Shown here piece by piece: positions 1 through 8,479 of a stretch of 64,000 nt of DNA (position 1 is its first letter; each line of letters opens with the position of its first letter). Origin of the DNA: Streptacidiphilus sp. 4-A2 (lineage in GTDB: Bacteria > Actinomycetota > Actinomycetes > Streptomycetales > Streptomycetaceae); the NCBI GenBank assembly GCA_014284505.1, contig JAAFYY010000001.1:4216001-4280000 (forward strand). Reading direction: 5' to 3'. The translations under genes were made by a program, and so were the position numbers. The notes beneath the pieces are model-generated. The model had not been told where the DNA came from. It made no database searches and was given only the letters and a program-made list of their open reading frames with translations.

Positions 1-603
1 ACCCGCGTCCTGGCCACCAGCCTCGCCCTGGCCGCAGCCGTGACCGTGGGATCGCTGACCACCACCACCGCCGGAGCGGCAGTCCCGCCGGCCACCGGGC
101 AGAGCAGTCCCGCTCTGCCGGTCGCCGCGCCGAGCCCGGCCTCGACCCTGCAGACCCTGGGAGCACTCGGCGGAGTGACCCAGGCGGTCGGCGCCCTCGC
201 GGCGGCGGCCGGATCGACCACCGCCGCGCCGTCACCGGCGGACCTCCAGTCCAAGCTCTCCGCGCTTTCGACGGCGGAGCAGACGCTGTCCAGCTCGGTG
301 CCGGCGGCGCCCGCGCTGCCGGTCGGCTCCCCGGCCCGGCAGACCAACACCGCCGCGCAGCGCGCGGTGGGCGGGCTGCCCTTGCCGGTCCCGGTGCCCG
401 TACCCGCGCCCGGGGACGTCACCAGCGCCCTGCAGACCGCGCTGGCCAAGCTCCAGACCGATGCCACCGCCCTGGTCACGGCGGTGACCTCGGCCAACCC
501 GACGGCGGTGACGACCGCGCTGACGACACTGGCCACCGACACCCTGGCCGTGGTCACCGGCACGGTCACCGCGCTCGGCCTACCCGTGCCCGCGCCGGTG
601 TGA
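1..603 (+). CDS. Secreted Ala/Pro/Thr-rich protein, 5' end outside window
   Basis: The reading frame is open from base 1 and ends in TGA at 601-603, so the start codon lies upstream of the window. The first visible residues (TRVLATSLALAAAVTVGS) are the hydrophobic core and cleavage region of a signal peptide, followed by about 175 residues very rich in Ala, Thr, Val and Pro with several short P-V-P-A-P stretches. No Cys, no catalytic motif and no membrane anchor are visible. I do not recognise the family; a secreted cell-wall-associated or structural protein is the most that can be inferred. A strong hairpin follows at 691-722. Confidence 0.7.
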   Translation, partial: TRVLATSLALAAAVTVGSLTTTTAGAAVPPATGQSSPALPVAAPSPASTLQTLGALGGVTQAVGALAAAAGSTTAAPSPADLQSKLSALSTAEQTLSSSVPAAPALPVGSPARQTNTAAQRAVGGLPLPVPVPVPAPGDVTSALQTALAKLQTDATALVTAVTSANPTAVTTALTTLATDTLAVVTGTVTALGLPVPAPV

Positions 604-690
604 CCGGACCAGGGCCAACAGCAGCCCCAGCCGTCACAGTGGTCATAGAGGTCACAGCCGTCCCGACGGTCACAGTGACCGGATGACCGT

Positions 691-722
691 GTGGGCCGCA
701 GCCGTCACCGGCTGCGGCCCAC
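691..722. terminator. Bidirectional terminator hairpin
   Basis: Perfect 14-bp stem GTGGGCCGCAGCCG / CGGCTGCGGCCCAC with a 4-base loop, between the secreted-protein gene on the plus strand and the end of the GNAT gene on the minus strand. No U-tract, as is common in actinomycetes. Confidence 0.75.
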
Positions 723-749
723 GCCGCGTGCCGCGCTCACGTGCCGCGC

Positions 750-1361
750 TCACGAGCCGCCCGGCACCGGGCCGAAGTCGATCCGGGCCAACGGCGGGAA
801 GTCCGCCGCGGTGAGCGGCCCGGCACCGGTCAGTGACTTGGCGAACGGCAGCCGGCCGATGCTCTCCGGGTCGGCCGCCAGATCGAACAGCGCGGTGTAC
901 CCGGCGGCCAGATACAGTGCCCTGGCCTCCGGCTGCCGGGGCCCGGTAGTGAGGTAGACCTGCTGGTATCCGGCGGCCACCGCGGCCTGCTCCAGCTCCG
1001 CGACCACCGCCCGGGCCAGGCCGCGCCTGCGGTGCTCGCTGTGTGTCCAGATCCGCTTGAGCTCGGCGGTGGACCGGTCGAAGCGCCGGTAGGCGCCCCC
1101 GGCGACCGGTTCGCCCGCCTCCAGCAGCAGGAGCAGCTGACCGTGCGGCGGCTCGAACTGCTCGGCGGGGTAGCGCCGCAGCTCCCTGGATCCGCCGTCG
1201 CTGCCGCTGCGGCCCGGATAGCGGGTGGAGTACTCGTACTGCAACTCCTGGAGCAGCGGCTGGACCAGGGGGTCGGCGAAGGTGGTGCGGTGCACCCGGT
1301 AGCGGGGCGCGGTGGCGATCGTCGGGCCGTTGTCGGCGGCGGCCGCGGGACTCACGGGCAT
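750..1361 (-). CDS. GNAT family N-acetyltransferase
   Basis: Intact 203-residue protein. The acetyl-CoA binding motif A is visible around residue 110 (HRRRGLARAVV, matching Q/RxxGxG/A), followed by the second beta-strand/helix segment and the ARALYLAAGY motif typical of the fold C-terminus. The substrate cannot be told from sequence. It would transfer an acetyl group from acetyl-CoA to an amine in the cytoplasm. Start ATG has a GGAGGAGAG ribosome binding site. It lies upstream of, and co-directional with, the FMN reductase gene, with the palindrome at 1395-1407 between them. Confidence 0.85.
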   Translation of the reverse strand: MPVSPAAAADNGPTIATAPRYRVHRTTFADPLVQPLLQELQYEYSTRYPGRSGSDGGSRELRRYPAEQFEPPHGQLLLLLEAGEPVAGGAYRRFDRSTAELKRIWTHSEHRRRGLARAVVAELEQAAVAAGYQQVYLTTGPRQPEARALYLAAGYTALFDLAADPESIGRLPFAKSLTGAGPLTAADFPPLARIDFGPVPGGS

Positions 1362-1394
1362 GCTGTTGCCTCTCTCCTCCCGTACAGCGTGAAT

Positions 1395-1407
1395 TGACGT
1401 AACGTCA
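1395..1407 (-). repeat. TGACG-NNN-CGTCA palindrome at a stop codon
   Basis: TGACGTAACGTCA. Read on the minus strand its first three bases are the TGA stop codon of the FMN reductase gene. The same arrangement recurs at 12157 and 15722. Confidence 0.7.
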
Positions 1408-1965
1408 GCTGGCGGCGGCCAGAACGTGGCTGTAGTGGCCGACCAGGGCGTCCGAGAACTGGTCGACGATCTGCCCGAGCGACTCGCCGGTGCCCGGCTC
1501 CAGGGTCACCTCGCCGTCGGCGCCGACGGCGATGTGGCGGTCGAGCACGAACCAGCCCTGCACGATGTGCTTGGGCGCCATCGAGGACAGCACCGGGCGC
1601 AGCGCGTAGTCGATGGCCAGGACGTGCGCGGTGGAACCGCCGGTGGCCAGCGGCAGCACGGTCTTGCCGGAGAGCGCGTACTGCGGCAGCAGGTCCAGCA
1701 GGGACTTGAGCAGTCCGGAGTAGGCGGCCTTGTAGACGGGGGTGCCGATGACGACGCCGTCGGCCTGGGCGAACAGTTCGGTGGCGCGGACGATGGCCGG
1801 ATGTCCGAAGTCGGCTCCGAGCAGGGCCTCGGCGGGCAGGGTCCGGACGTCCAGCGGTACGACGGTGTGGCCCTGGGCGACCAGCCTGGCATCCAGATGG
1901 CGCAGCAGCCGCGCGGTGCGGGAGGTGGCGGAGGGGCTTCCGGAGACGGAAAGGACGGTGGCCAT
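1405..1965 (-). CDS. ssuE: NADPH-dependent FMN reductase (SsuE-type flavodoxin-fold)
   Basis: Intact 186-residue flavodoxin-like protein. The N-terminus VLSVSGSPSATSRTARLL is the phosphate-binding loop for FMN, and GTPVYKAAYSGLLKSLLDLL is the conserved central segment of NADPH-dependent FMN reductases. Family members supply reduced FMN to two-component monooxygenases, often in alkanesulfonate desulfonation; no sulfonate transporter or SsuD is adjacent, so the partner is unknown. I chose ATG at 1965 because it directly precedes the conserved strand and has a GAGGG ribosome binding site; the frame stays open upstream but that extension looks non-coding. Confidence 0.85.
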   Translation of the reverse strand: MATVLSVSGSPSATSRTARLLRHLDARLVAQGHTVVPLDVRTLPAEALLGADFGHPAIVRATELFAQADGVVIGTPVYKAAYSGLLKSLLDLLPQYALSGKTVLPLATGGSTAHVLAIDYALRPVLSSMAPKHIVQGWFVLDRHIAVGADGEVTLEPGTGESLGQIVDQFSDALVGHYSHVLAAAS

Positions 1966-2336
1966 GAGGCCCTCATTTCGGGGTCTGTTGCGTGCGGTCG
2001 CCGCGCCCGGGGCAGCCGTGCGGGGAGGCGGGCTGCGGCCGGGGCGACCGGCGGAGACGGGATCAGCGGGGCAGAGCAGGCCAGGCGCCACAAGGCGGGG
2101 CTCTGCGCAGAACGTCGGAGAGGAGGGGTACCCCTCAGGCTCCGCAGCAACAGAAGGCGCTGGAAACACGGGCGAGGTCGACATGTCGCCGCCGCGTGAG
2201 GTGCTGTCGCGCATTCATAGAAACCGATTGAAGCAGCAGGCAAAACCGCTCGTCAAGGAAACCCTTGGGCATCTCATGCACCGGGCGGGCGCTCCGTGCG
2301 TCCTCAGTGCGTGCTCAGTGCGTGCTCAGTGTGTGC
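1966..2336. other. Gene-free stretch with minus-strand leader of the FMN reductase gene
   Basis: No convincing gene. It should hold the promoter of the minus-strand reductase gene. Its far end carries 11-bp tandem repeats described separately (2296-2339). Frames open here lack start signals and family motifs. Confidence 0.5.
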
Positions 2337-2339
2337 TCA
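2296..2339. repeat. Four tandem copies of an 11-bp unit
   Basis: Unit GTGCGTGCTCA at 2296, 2307, 2318 and 2329 with one mismatch in copies 1 and 4. The last copy ends in TCA, which is the stop codon of the dienelactone hydrolase gene on the minus strand, so the array abuts the 3' end of that gene. Confidence 0.85.
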
Positions 2340-3073
2340 GTGCGCCCCGGCGGGGCCGAGGTGCTCGGCGAGGAAGGCCTCGATCCGCCGCCAGGCATCG
2401 ACCGCGGACTCCGGGTGCGGGCCGATGCCGAGGACCCGCATCAGCGGGTGCAGCACCCGGGGCCGACCGCGGCGTCGTTGAGGAAGGCGTGCCCGGCTCC
2501 GGGGTACTCCTTGAGGTCGTGGACGACCCCGGCGCGCTCCAGCGCGGCCTCCAGTTTGCCGGTCGCGCCCCTGAGCGCGTGGTCGCTGCCGCCGTAGGAG
2601 CCGACCACCGGGCAGGCGTCGGTTAGCGCCCGGTCCAGGTCCTTGGGGAGCATGCCGTAGTTGACCGCGGCGGCGTCGAAGCCGCTGTCGGCCACCATCA
2701 GCGCGAAGCCGCCGCCCATGCAGAAGCCGATGACGCCGATCCGGCCGGTGCAGTCTGGGTGGTCCAGCAGCCACCGCCGGGACGCCTCGATGTCGGCGTA
2801 GGCCCGGCCCTTCCCTGAGCCCATGGCCCGCAGGGTGGCGAGCGTGCAGCGCCGGGCGCCACCGTCGCTGTAGAGGTCGGGCATCAGCGCGAGATAGCCG
2901 GCCTGCGCCATCCGCTCTACCTGACGCAGCATCACCTCGTCGATGCCGAAGGTCTCGTGGAGCATCAGCACACCGGGCCAGGGGCCGTCGCCGGCCGGGC
3001 GGACGAGCCGGCCGGACAGGTGCGGCGAGCCGCCCAGCGCACGGGCCGGAGCGGAGAGGTCGACCTCTGTCAT
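2337..3073 (-). CDS. Dienelactone hydrolase family protein (one frameshift)
   Basis: Alpha/beta hydrolase of about 245 residues. The nucleophile elbow is the Cys of GFCMGGGFAL, the catalytic His is in GAGHAFLND, and MLHETFGIDEVM matches the family N-terminus. Family members hydrolyse dienelactones or other ester/lactone substrates in the cytoplasm; here the substrate is unknown. The frame breaks near 2460: it reads GPGCCTR-stop where the family needs P-R-V-L-H-P-L-M-R-V, restored by one extra C in the run at 2456-2462. The C-terminus ESAVDAWRRIEAFLAEHL is then normal. Start ATG 3073. Probably a sequencing error, not a pseudogene. Confidence 0.85.
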
Positions 3074-3611
3074 CGATGGCCTTTCTGGCTCGACCGGCCC
3101 GGGGTGAGGATCCGGACGCATCCCGACGAACCCGCACGGAATCCGCCTCCAGGACAAGGATCTACCAGAGGTCCACCCCTCGCGCGACTGGTCGCATCCG
3201 AACAAGTTACCAATCAGTAAGGAAACGGTCACTCCCCCTGGAATCCACACATCATCACAACCATGGCTGCACATAAACGAGTTGACGGAACAACAGGTAT
3301 CTGCCCGTCAGTCCCCTTGGCCTGCCGCCAACTGTCCGCGCCCTTTGAACCCTTGCCGGGTCCGAGGCGGCTTCGCTATGTTCATGCACCGGACACCACC
3401 AACCGTGGTGGCAGTCCGCATCAATGAATGTCATGTCCATGTATATGGCAGGTTTCCGTTGCTACCCCAGCTCCACGGCCCGGAAACCATTCGCACGTAG
3501 GGCGCCAGGTTCCACAGCACGCGCACGTGATCCCGTTCTGGTACGGCGCAGGCCCGGCACCCGCCGCGGCTGCCCCGCGCTGTGCCAACCCCCTCATGGG
3601 AAGGCCGTTCG
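3074..3611. other. Divergent promoter region, no gene seen
   Basis: Lies between the divergently transcribed hydrolase (minus) and protease (plus). It is less GC-rich than its surroundings. Short frames crossing it have no ribosome binding site or recognisable product. Confidence 0.5.
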
Positions 3612-5911
3612 TTGCTTAACCCCGACACGTCCGGGCTCAGATACGGACTCCGCAGGATCGTGGCCGCCACTGCTTCGGCAGCCACTCTGGCCATGTTCGG
3701 CCTCGCCGCGGCCGCCGCTCCGGCGACCGCCGCCACCACCCCACACCACCGATTACCGGCAGGCCTGCCCGGCCGCCCCGGTCGGTTACTCCTCGTGCAA
3801 CGCGCTGATCCGCACGAACGTCAAGCCGATGCTCGCGAAGCGGGCGGCTGACGGCGCGGTCCAGCCCGCGGCCACGGTCTCCGGCTACGGCCCGACCCAG
3901 CTCCAGTCGGCGTACAACCTGGCCTCGGCCGCCGCTGCGAACGGCACAGGCCAGACCGTGGCCGTCGTCGACGCGTTCGACGACCCCAACGCGGCCAGCG
4001 ACCTCGCGGTCTACCGCAGCCAGTACGGGCTGCCTGCCTGCACCGTGGCCAACGGCTGCTTCAGCAAGGTCAACGAGCAGGGCCAGACCAGCCCGCTGCC
4101 CTCCCCCGCGCCGGCGAGCGACGACTGGACCGGCGAGGAGTCGCTGGACATCGACATGGTCTCGGCGATCTGCCCGAACTGCCACATCATCCTGGTCGAG
4201 GCCAGCTCGGAGAGCAACGACGACCTGGGTGCCGGCGTGAACGCGGCCGTCAGCCTGGGCGCCAAGTTCGTCTCCAACAGCTACGGCGGCTCCGAGGCCT
4301 CCAACGACGGCACCTACGACTCGGAGTACTACGACCACCCCGGTGTCGCGGTGACCGCCTCTGCCGGTGACAGCGGCTACGGCGTCGAGTACCCGGCGGC
4401 CTCGCAGTACGTCACCTCGGTCGGCGGCACCTCGCTGTCCACCGCCAGCAACACCCGTGGCTGGACCGAGTCGGTCTGGAACACCTCCTCCACCGAGGGC
4501 ACCGGCTCCGGCTGCTCGGCCTACGACCCGAAGCCGACCTGGCAGAAGGACACCGGCTGCGCCAACCGCACCGTCTCCGACGTCTCCGCGGTCGCCGACC
4601 CGGCCACCGGTGTCGCGGTCTACGACACCTACAACAGCAACGGCGGCTGGAACGTCTACGGCGGCACCTCCGTCGCGTCCCCGCTGATCGCCTCGGTCTA
4701 CGCGCTGGCCGGCACCCCGGCGGCGAACACCACCCCGGCGTCCTACCTGTACGCCCACACCTCGTCGCTCTACGACGTGACCACGGGCTCGACCTCCACC
4801 TGCACCCCGGCCTACCTGTGCACGCCGAGGTCGGCTACGACGGTCCGACCGGTCTCGGTACCCCCGACGGCATCACTGCCTTCTCCCAGGGTTCCACCAG
4901 CGCCAACACGGTGACGGTGACCAACCCCGGCAGCCAGACCGGCACCGTCGGCACCGCCGCCTCGCTCCAGATCAGCGCCACTGACTCGGCCTCGGGCCAG
5001 ACCCTGACCTACAGCGCCACCGGCCTCCCGGCCGGCCTGGCGATCAACGCCTCCACCGGCGTGATCTCCGGCACCCCGACCGCTTCCGGCAGCTCCAGCG
5101 TCACCGTGACCGCCAAGGACACCACCGGCGCCACCGGCAGCACCAGCTTCACCTGGACCGAGAACGCCGCCACCGGCAACACGGTGACGGTCAGCAACCC
5201 GGGCACCCAGACCGGCACGGTCGGCACCGCCGCCTCACTCCAGGTCAGCGCCAAGGACTCGGCCTCGGGCCAGACCCTGACCTACAGCGCCACCGGCCTT
5301 CCGGCCGGGCTGTCGATCAACGCCTCCACCGGCCTGATCTCCGGCACCCGACCGCCGCCGCCACCTCCTCGGTCACCGTGACCGCCAAGGACACCACCGG
5401 CGCCACCGGCAGCACCACCTTCAGCTGGACCGTCAACGCCGCCAGCACCGGCTGCACCGCCGGCCAGCTGCTCGGCAACCCCGGCTTCGAGACCGGCACC
5501 GCCGCCCCGTGGACCGCGACCGCCGGTGTCATCAACAACGACACCACCGACGAGCCGGCCCACTCGGGCAACTGGGACGCCTGGCTCGACGGCTACGGCA
5601 GCTCGCACACCGACACCCTGTCCCAGACCGTCACCGTGCCGACCGGCTGCACCGCCACCCTCAGCTTCTGGCTGCACATCGACACGGACAAGACCAGCAG
5701 CACGGCCCAGGACAAGCTCACCGTCACGGCGAACTCGACCACCCTGGCCACCTACTCCAACCTGAACGCGAACAACGGCTACGTCCAGGAGACCTTCACC
5801 CTGCCGGCCTCCATGGCCGGCCAGGCGGTCACCGTCAAGTTCAACGGTGTCGAGGTCAGCGGCGCCCAGACCAGCTTCGTCATCGACGACACTGCGCTGA
5901 ACGTCCACTGA
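3612..5911 (+). CDS. Secreted S53 (sedolisin-type) serine-carboxyl protease with Ig-like repeats (three frameshifts)
   Basis: About 766 residues. A signal peptide (LRRIVAATASAATLAMFGLA) is followed directly by a mature catalytic domain without a long pro-domain. Catalytic residues: Glu and Asp in EESLDIDM, oxyanion Asp in ASAGDSGYG, and Ser in GGTSVASPL; the Ca2+-site region VGYDGPTGLGTPDG closes the domain. Then come two near-identical putative Ig repeats and a jelly-roll-like C-terminal domain starting CTAGQLLGNPGFE. Secreted endopeptidase is the likely role. TTG 3612 is chosen as start because GGGAAGG precedes it by 7 bases. Frameshifts near 3740, 4818 and 5350, each fixed by one base in a C or G run; the parts fit without gaps. 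Confidence 0.85.
4909..5437 (+). repeat. Two direct ~265-bp repeats encoding Ig-like modules
   Basis: Copies start at about 4909 and 5179. Both encode T-V-T-V-x-N-P-G-x-Q-T-G-T-V-G-T-A-A-S-L-Q followed by SGQTLTYSATGLPAGL and AKDTTGATGST, differing at only a few positions. The second is interrupted by the frameshift near 5350. Confidence 0.85.
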
Positions 5912-5931
5912 CGCTGCACCGCTAGCCTGCT

Positions 5932-5962
5932 CGGCCCCGGTCGCTTCCAGCGGCCGGGGCCG
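5932..5962 (+). terminator. Terminator hairpin after the protease gene
   Basis: Perfect 9-bp stem CGGCCCCGG (5932-5940) / CCGGGGCCG (5954-5962), 20 bases after the protease stop and before the next gene. Confidence 0.7.
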
Positions 5963-6009
5963 TTCGCGTATGCGGACGGATCGGGCGGCCCCGGTGGCAG
6001 GATGGCGGC

Positions 6010-6933
6010 ATGGATCTGCGCATCTTCACCGAGCCCCAGCAGGGGGCCGACTACCACACGCTGCTGCGGGTGGCCAAAGCCGCCGAGGACCTTGAGTACA
6101 GCGCCTTCTTCCGCTCGGACCACTACCTGAAAATGGGCGACACGGACGGCCTGCCCGGCCCCACCGACGCCTGGATCACCCTGGCCGGGATCGCCCGGGA
6201 GACCTCGCGCATCCGGCTGGGCACGCTGATGACCGCCGCCACCTTCCGCCTTCCGGGCGTGCTGGCCATCCAGGTGGCCCAGGTCGACCAGATGTCCGGC
6301 GGCCGGGTCGAGCTGGGCCTCGGCGCCGGCTGGTACGAGGACGAGCACACCGCCTACGGCATCCCCTTCCCGCAGGCGAAGATCGCCCGGCTGGAGGAGC
6401 AGCTCGCGGTGATCACCGGCCTGTGGCAGACCAAGGTCGGCGAGACCTTCGACTTCGACGGCGCCTACTACACGCTGAAGGACTCCCCGGCCCTGCCCAA
6501 GCCCGCGCAACCGCACATCCCGATCCTGATCGGCGGCAGCGGCCCGGCCCGCACCCCGGCGCTGGCGGCGCGGTTCGCGGACGAGTTCAACCTGCCGTTC
6601 CTGTCGGTCGAGGACAGCGAGGCGCAGATCGGCCGGGTCCGCGAGGCAGTCGCGGCGGCCGGGCGCAAGCCGTCCGAACTCACCTACTCCAACGCCCTGG
6701 TGCTCTGCGTAGGCAAGGACGACGCTGAGGTCGCCCGCCGGGCCGCAGCCATCGGCCGCACCGTGGAGGACCTCAAGCAGAACGGCGTCGCCGGCACCCC
6801 GGACGAAGCCGCGGAGAAGATCGCGCGGTATGCGGCCATCGGCTCCGAGCGGATCTACCTCCAGGTGCTCGACCTCACCGACCTCGACCACCTCGCCCTG
6901 GTCGCCGACCGCGTCCGCCCGCAACTGGGCTGA
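6010..6933 (+). CDS. LLM-class F420-dependent oxidoreductase (luciferase-like)
   Basis: Intact 307-residue TIM-barrel flavin/F420 enzyme. MDLRIFTEPQQGADY at the N-terminus, RLGTLMTAATFRLPGVLAIQ and the GRVELGLGAGWYEDEH segment are hallmarks of the luciferase-like monooxygenase superfamily, and PHIPILIGGSGPARTPALAA is the typical cofactor phosphate region. In actinomycetes this branch usually uses coenzyme F420 and NADP or an organic hydride acceptor; the substrate is unknown. It stands alone between two terminator hairpins, so it is probably monocistronic. Confidence 0.85.
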   Translation: MDLRIFTEPQQGADYHTLLRVAKAAEDLEYSAFFRSDHYLKMGDTDGLPGPTDAWITLAGIARETSRIRLGTLMTAATFRLPGVLAIQVAQVDQMSGGRVELGLGAGWYEDEHTAYGIPFPQAKIARLEEQLAVITGLWQTKVGETFDFDGAYYTLKDSPALPKPAQPHIPILIGGSGPARTPALAARFADEFNLPFLSVEDSEAQIGRVREAVAAAGRKPSELTYSNALVLCVGKDDAEVARRAAAIGRTVEDLKQNGVAGTPDEAAEKIARYAAIGSERIYLQVLDLTDLDHLALVADRVRPQLG

Positions 6934-6966
6934 CGCCCCGCCCGACAGCCGCGGCCGACCGCGGCG

Positions 6967-6999
6967 CAGCCCCGTCCAGCAGTTCCCCGGGCGGGGCTG
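6967..6999. terminator. Terminator hairpin
   Basis: Stem CAGCCCCG (6967-6974) / CGGGGCTG (6992-6999) between the plus-strand oxidoreductase and the converging minus-strand phosphotransferase. Confidence 0.6.
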
Positions 7000-7010
7000 T
7001 GCGCTGTTCA

Positions 7011-7817
7011 TCACGCATCGGGCGGCGGCAACAGGCTTCGGAAGCGGGCGTTGCTCGGCTCTGCGAGCTTCTCGCCGACGCGGGCAGTCCAGTCCCGACA
7101 GACCACGTCGACAAACCGCTCCCGGGCCTCCCGGGGAGCGCGCTCCCAGTCGGGGAAGCCCGCCAGCCAGGCCCGGGCGTCACCGGGCGGACAGTCGGCC
7201 TCCATGAGCCGTACCGCCGTTTGCGCCGGGTCCACCCACGACGGGCCCAGGGCAGGCATCGCCCAGTCGATCAGATACCCGCAACGATCGGCAATCAGCA
7301 GGTTGTGCGGATTGGTGTCCGTGTGCAGCAGCGCCATGCCGGCCAGGGCCTCGGCGTCACCAGGACGGAGGACCGGACGGTAGCGCTCGGCGAGCGCGGG
7401 AACCCGGTACGCCTGCGGCGGACGGCAGGCCTGAGCACGCTTGAGCAGATGGGCAACTGTCCGCAGATCGGCTGACCCCGGGCTCAAATCAGCATGCCGA
7501 CCGTCAACATAGTCGAATGCGATCAGGTGCCATTCGTCGGCAATGGCTTCCCAGCGGACAGCCGGGCTGACACCCCGCACCGCGCTGTTGAGTGCCAGCT
7601 CGGTGATCTGGGCATCAAGTGGCTTGAACTCCGTCGTCGGCACGCCCTTGACGAAGAAGACGTTCCGTTTCGTCGTGAGGATCAACGCCGTCCGACAGGT
7701 GATTCCATGAGCCACGGTTTCAGCACTGACAACCTCGCCCGCTCGATCCTCGACAGCCTCCCGAACACCCGCCGGAAGGTCGTTCCAATCCACATGCGTT
7801 TCCAATTCCCGCTCCAC
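7011..7817 (-). CDS. Aminoglycoside phosphotransferase-fold (APH family) protein
   Basis: About 268 residues. The catalytic loop LLHTDTNPHNLLIADR contains the H-x-D-x4-N signature of APH/choline kinases, and YLIDWAMPALGP is the Mg-binding Asp segment; KGVPT near the N-terminus may hold the ATP-contact Lys. The phosphate acceptor is unknown and resistance should not be assumed. It is the last gene of a minus-strand run with three tiny proteins. Start choice is uncertain: GTG 7817 gives a family-like N-terminus, while the frame stays open to 7937 and would overlap the upstream small gene. Confidence 0.75.
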   Translation of the reverse strand: MERELETHVDWNDLPAGVREAVEDRAGEVVSAETVAHGITCRTALILTTKRNVFFVKGVPTTEFKPLDAQITELALNSAVRGVSPAVRWEAIADEWHLIAFDYVDGRHADLSPGSADLRTVAHLLKRAQACRPPQAYRVPALAERYRPVLRPGDAEALAGMALLHTDTNPHNLLIADRCGYLIDWAMPALGPSWVDPAQTAVRLMEADCPPGDARAWLAGFPDWERAPREARERFVDVVCRDWTARVGEKLAEPSNARFRSLLPPPDA

Positions 7818-7869
7818 TGCGAGGAAGGGAGGGAGACCAACTGCGCCCCCTCCCAGGGTTTTTACTACC

Positions 7870-8022
7870 TTAGAACGTCGTGCCGCATTTGCGGCAGCGC
7901 TGCGCCCCGCTCCACAGCACCGGCTCATGGTCGCCACCCGCCGGGCAGTTGCCCGCCGTGACGGGCCGAGGCCGGGCCGGCTCCCCTGCTGTGGGCCCGG
8001 GGGTGATCTGTGTGCTGGTCAT
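7870..8022 (-). CDS. Small zinc-ribbon-like protein (50 aa)
   Basis: Starts at ATG 8022 with an AGGGAG site. The C-terminal half has the pattern CPAGGDHEPVLWSGAQRCRK followed by CGTTF: two or three Cys plus a His that could bind zinc. The start overlaps the stop of the gene before it (ATGA), so the two are translationally coupled. Function unknown; proteins of this type are common next to HTH/DUF397 pairs in Streptomyces. Confidence 0.65.
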   Translation of the reverse strand: MTSTQITPGPTAGEPARPRPVTAGNCPAGGDHEPVLWSGAQRCRKCGTTF

Positions 8023-8186
8023 GACTGCTCCCTGGTTGGACTGGTCGCCTCGCAGCGTGGACACCGGCACTTGGGGAAGTCGCCGGCGACCGGAACCGTG
8101 GTAACTCCCTCATGTTCAATGGCAGCACGGACGATCAGACGTGTGCCGTCCACGCGCACCCGGTAGACCAGCATCGTCATGGTCAC
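8019..8186 (-). CDS. Small Cys-containing protein (55 aa)
   Basis: Starts at GTG 8186 (or ATG 8180) with a GGGGAG site. A beta-rich segment MLVYRVRVDGTRLIVRAAIE is followed by KCRCPRCE, a likely metal-binding knuckle. It overlaps its neighbours at both ends by 4 bases (GTGA and ATGA), showing coupled translation in one operon. No known function. Confidence 0.65.
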   Translation of the reverse strand: MTMTMLVYRVRVDGTRLIVRAAIEHEGVTTVPVAGDFPKCRCPRCEATSPTREQS

Positions 8187-8365
8187 CGCGCGCTCCCCTG
8201 CTGCTTTCGCGAGCCGTGGTCGGCGAGCTTGTGCCGCTCGGTCAGAATCCGAACATCGGCCCGCGCCGACTTGTCGATTCCGGCCTTCTCCCAACGCCCT
8301 TCCAGGACATGGCAGGCATCGCATCCTTCAACCCATTCGGGCCTTGCGTCTCTCGGCATCCTCAT
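8183..8365 (-). CDS. Small CxxC protein (60 aa), first gene of the divergent mini-operon
   Basis: Starts at ATG 8365 with GAGG 4 bases upstream. The segment RPEWVEGCDACHVLEGRW contains a CxxC pair, followed by a charged tail. It is transcribed away from the HTH gene at 8480, and the inverted repeats at 8391-8442 lie in the shared intergenic region, suggesting common control. Function unknown. Confidence 0.6.
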   Translation of the reverse strand: MRMPRDARPEWVEGCDACHVLEGRWEKAGIDKSARADVRILTERHKLADHGSRKQQGSAR

Positions 8366-8390
8366 ACACCTCGTGCTGGTGGACCTATTG

Positions 8391-8442
8391 CGTTTACACC
8401 TCCAGCATCGGCATGCGGGCGTAGGCTCAACAGGTGTAAACG
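8391..8442. promoter_or_regulatory. Perfect 11-bp inverted repeat in the divergent promoter
   Basis: CGTTTACACCT (8391-8401) and AGGTGTAAACG (8432-8442) are exact reverse complements, centres 41 bp apart, about four helical turns. The position between the minus-strand mini-operon and the HTH gene suggests an operator, perhaps bound by that HTH protein. A -10-like TAGGCT sits at 8422-8427. Confidence 0.55.
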
Positions 8443-8443
8443 G

Positions 8444-8462
8444 TTTCCAAAAGTCTTGGAAA
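8444..8462. promoter_or_regulatory. Inverted repeat next to the HTH ribosome binding site
   Basis: TTTCCAA (8444-8450) and TTGGAAA (8456-8462), perfect 7-bp arms around 5 bases. It ends just before the AAGGAGG at 8465-8471, so a bound protein, or a small mRNA hairpin, could affect expression of the HTH gene. Confidence 0.5.
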
Positions 8463-8479
8463 ACAAGGAGGTTGAACAC

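Noticed and set aside
691..1397. Two plus-strand frames opposite the GNAT gene
   Set aside because: Both are mirror frames of a clear GNAT protein and start inside a terminator or gene.
3255..3440. Minus-strand frame of 61 codons between hydrolase and protease genes
   Set aside because: No start signal or homology features; region is AT-richer and looks like promoter DNA.
7011..7817. Aminoglycoside resistance gene
   Set aside because: Only the general kinase fold is visible; no resistance-specific motif, and the context is a small-protein operon.
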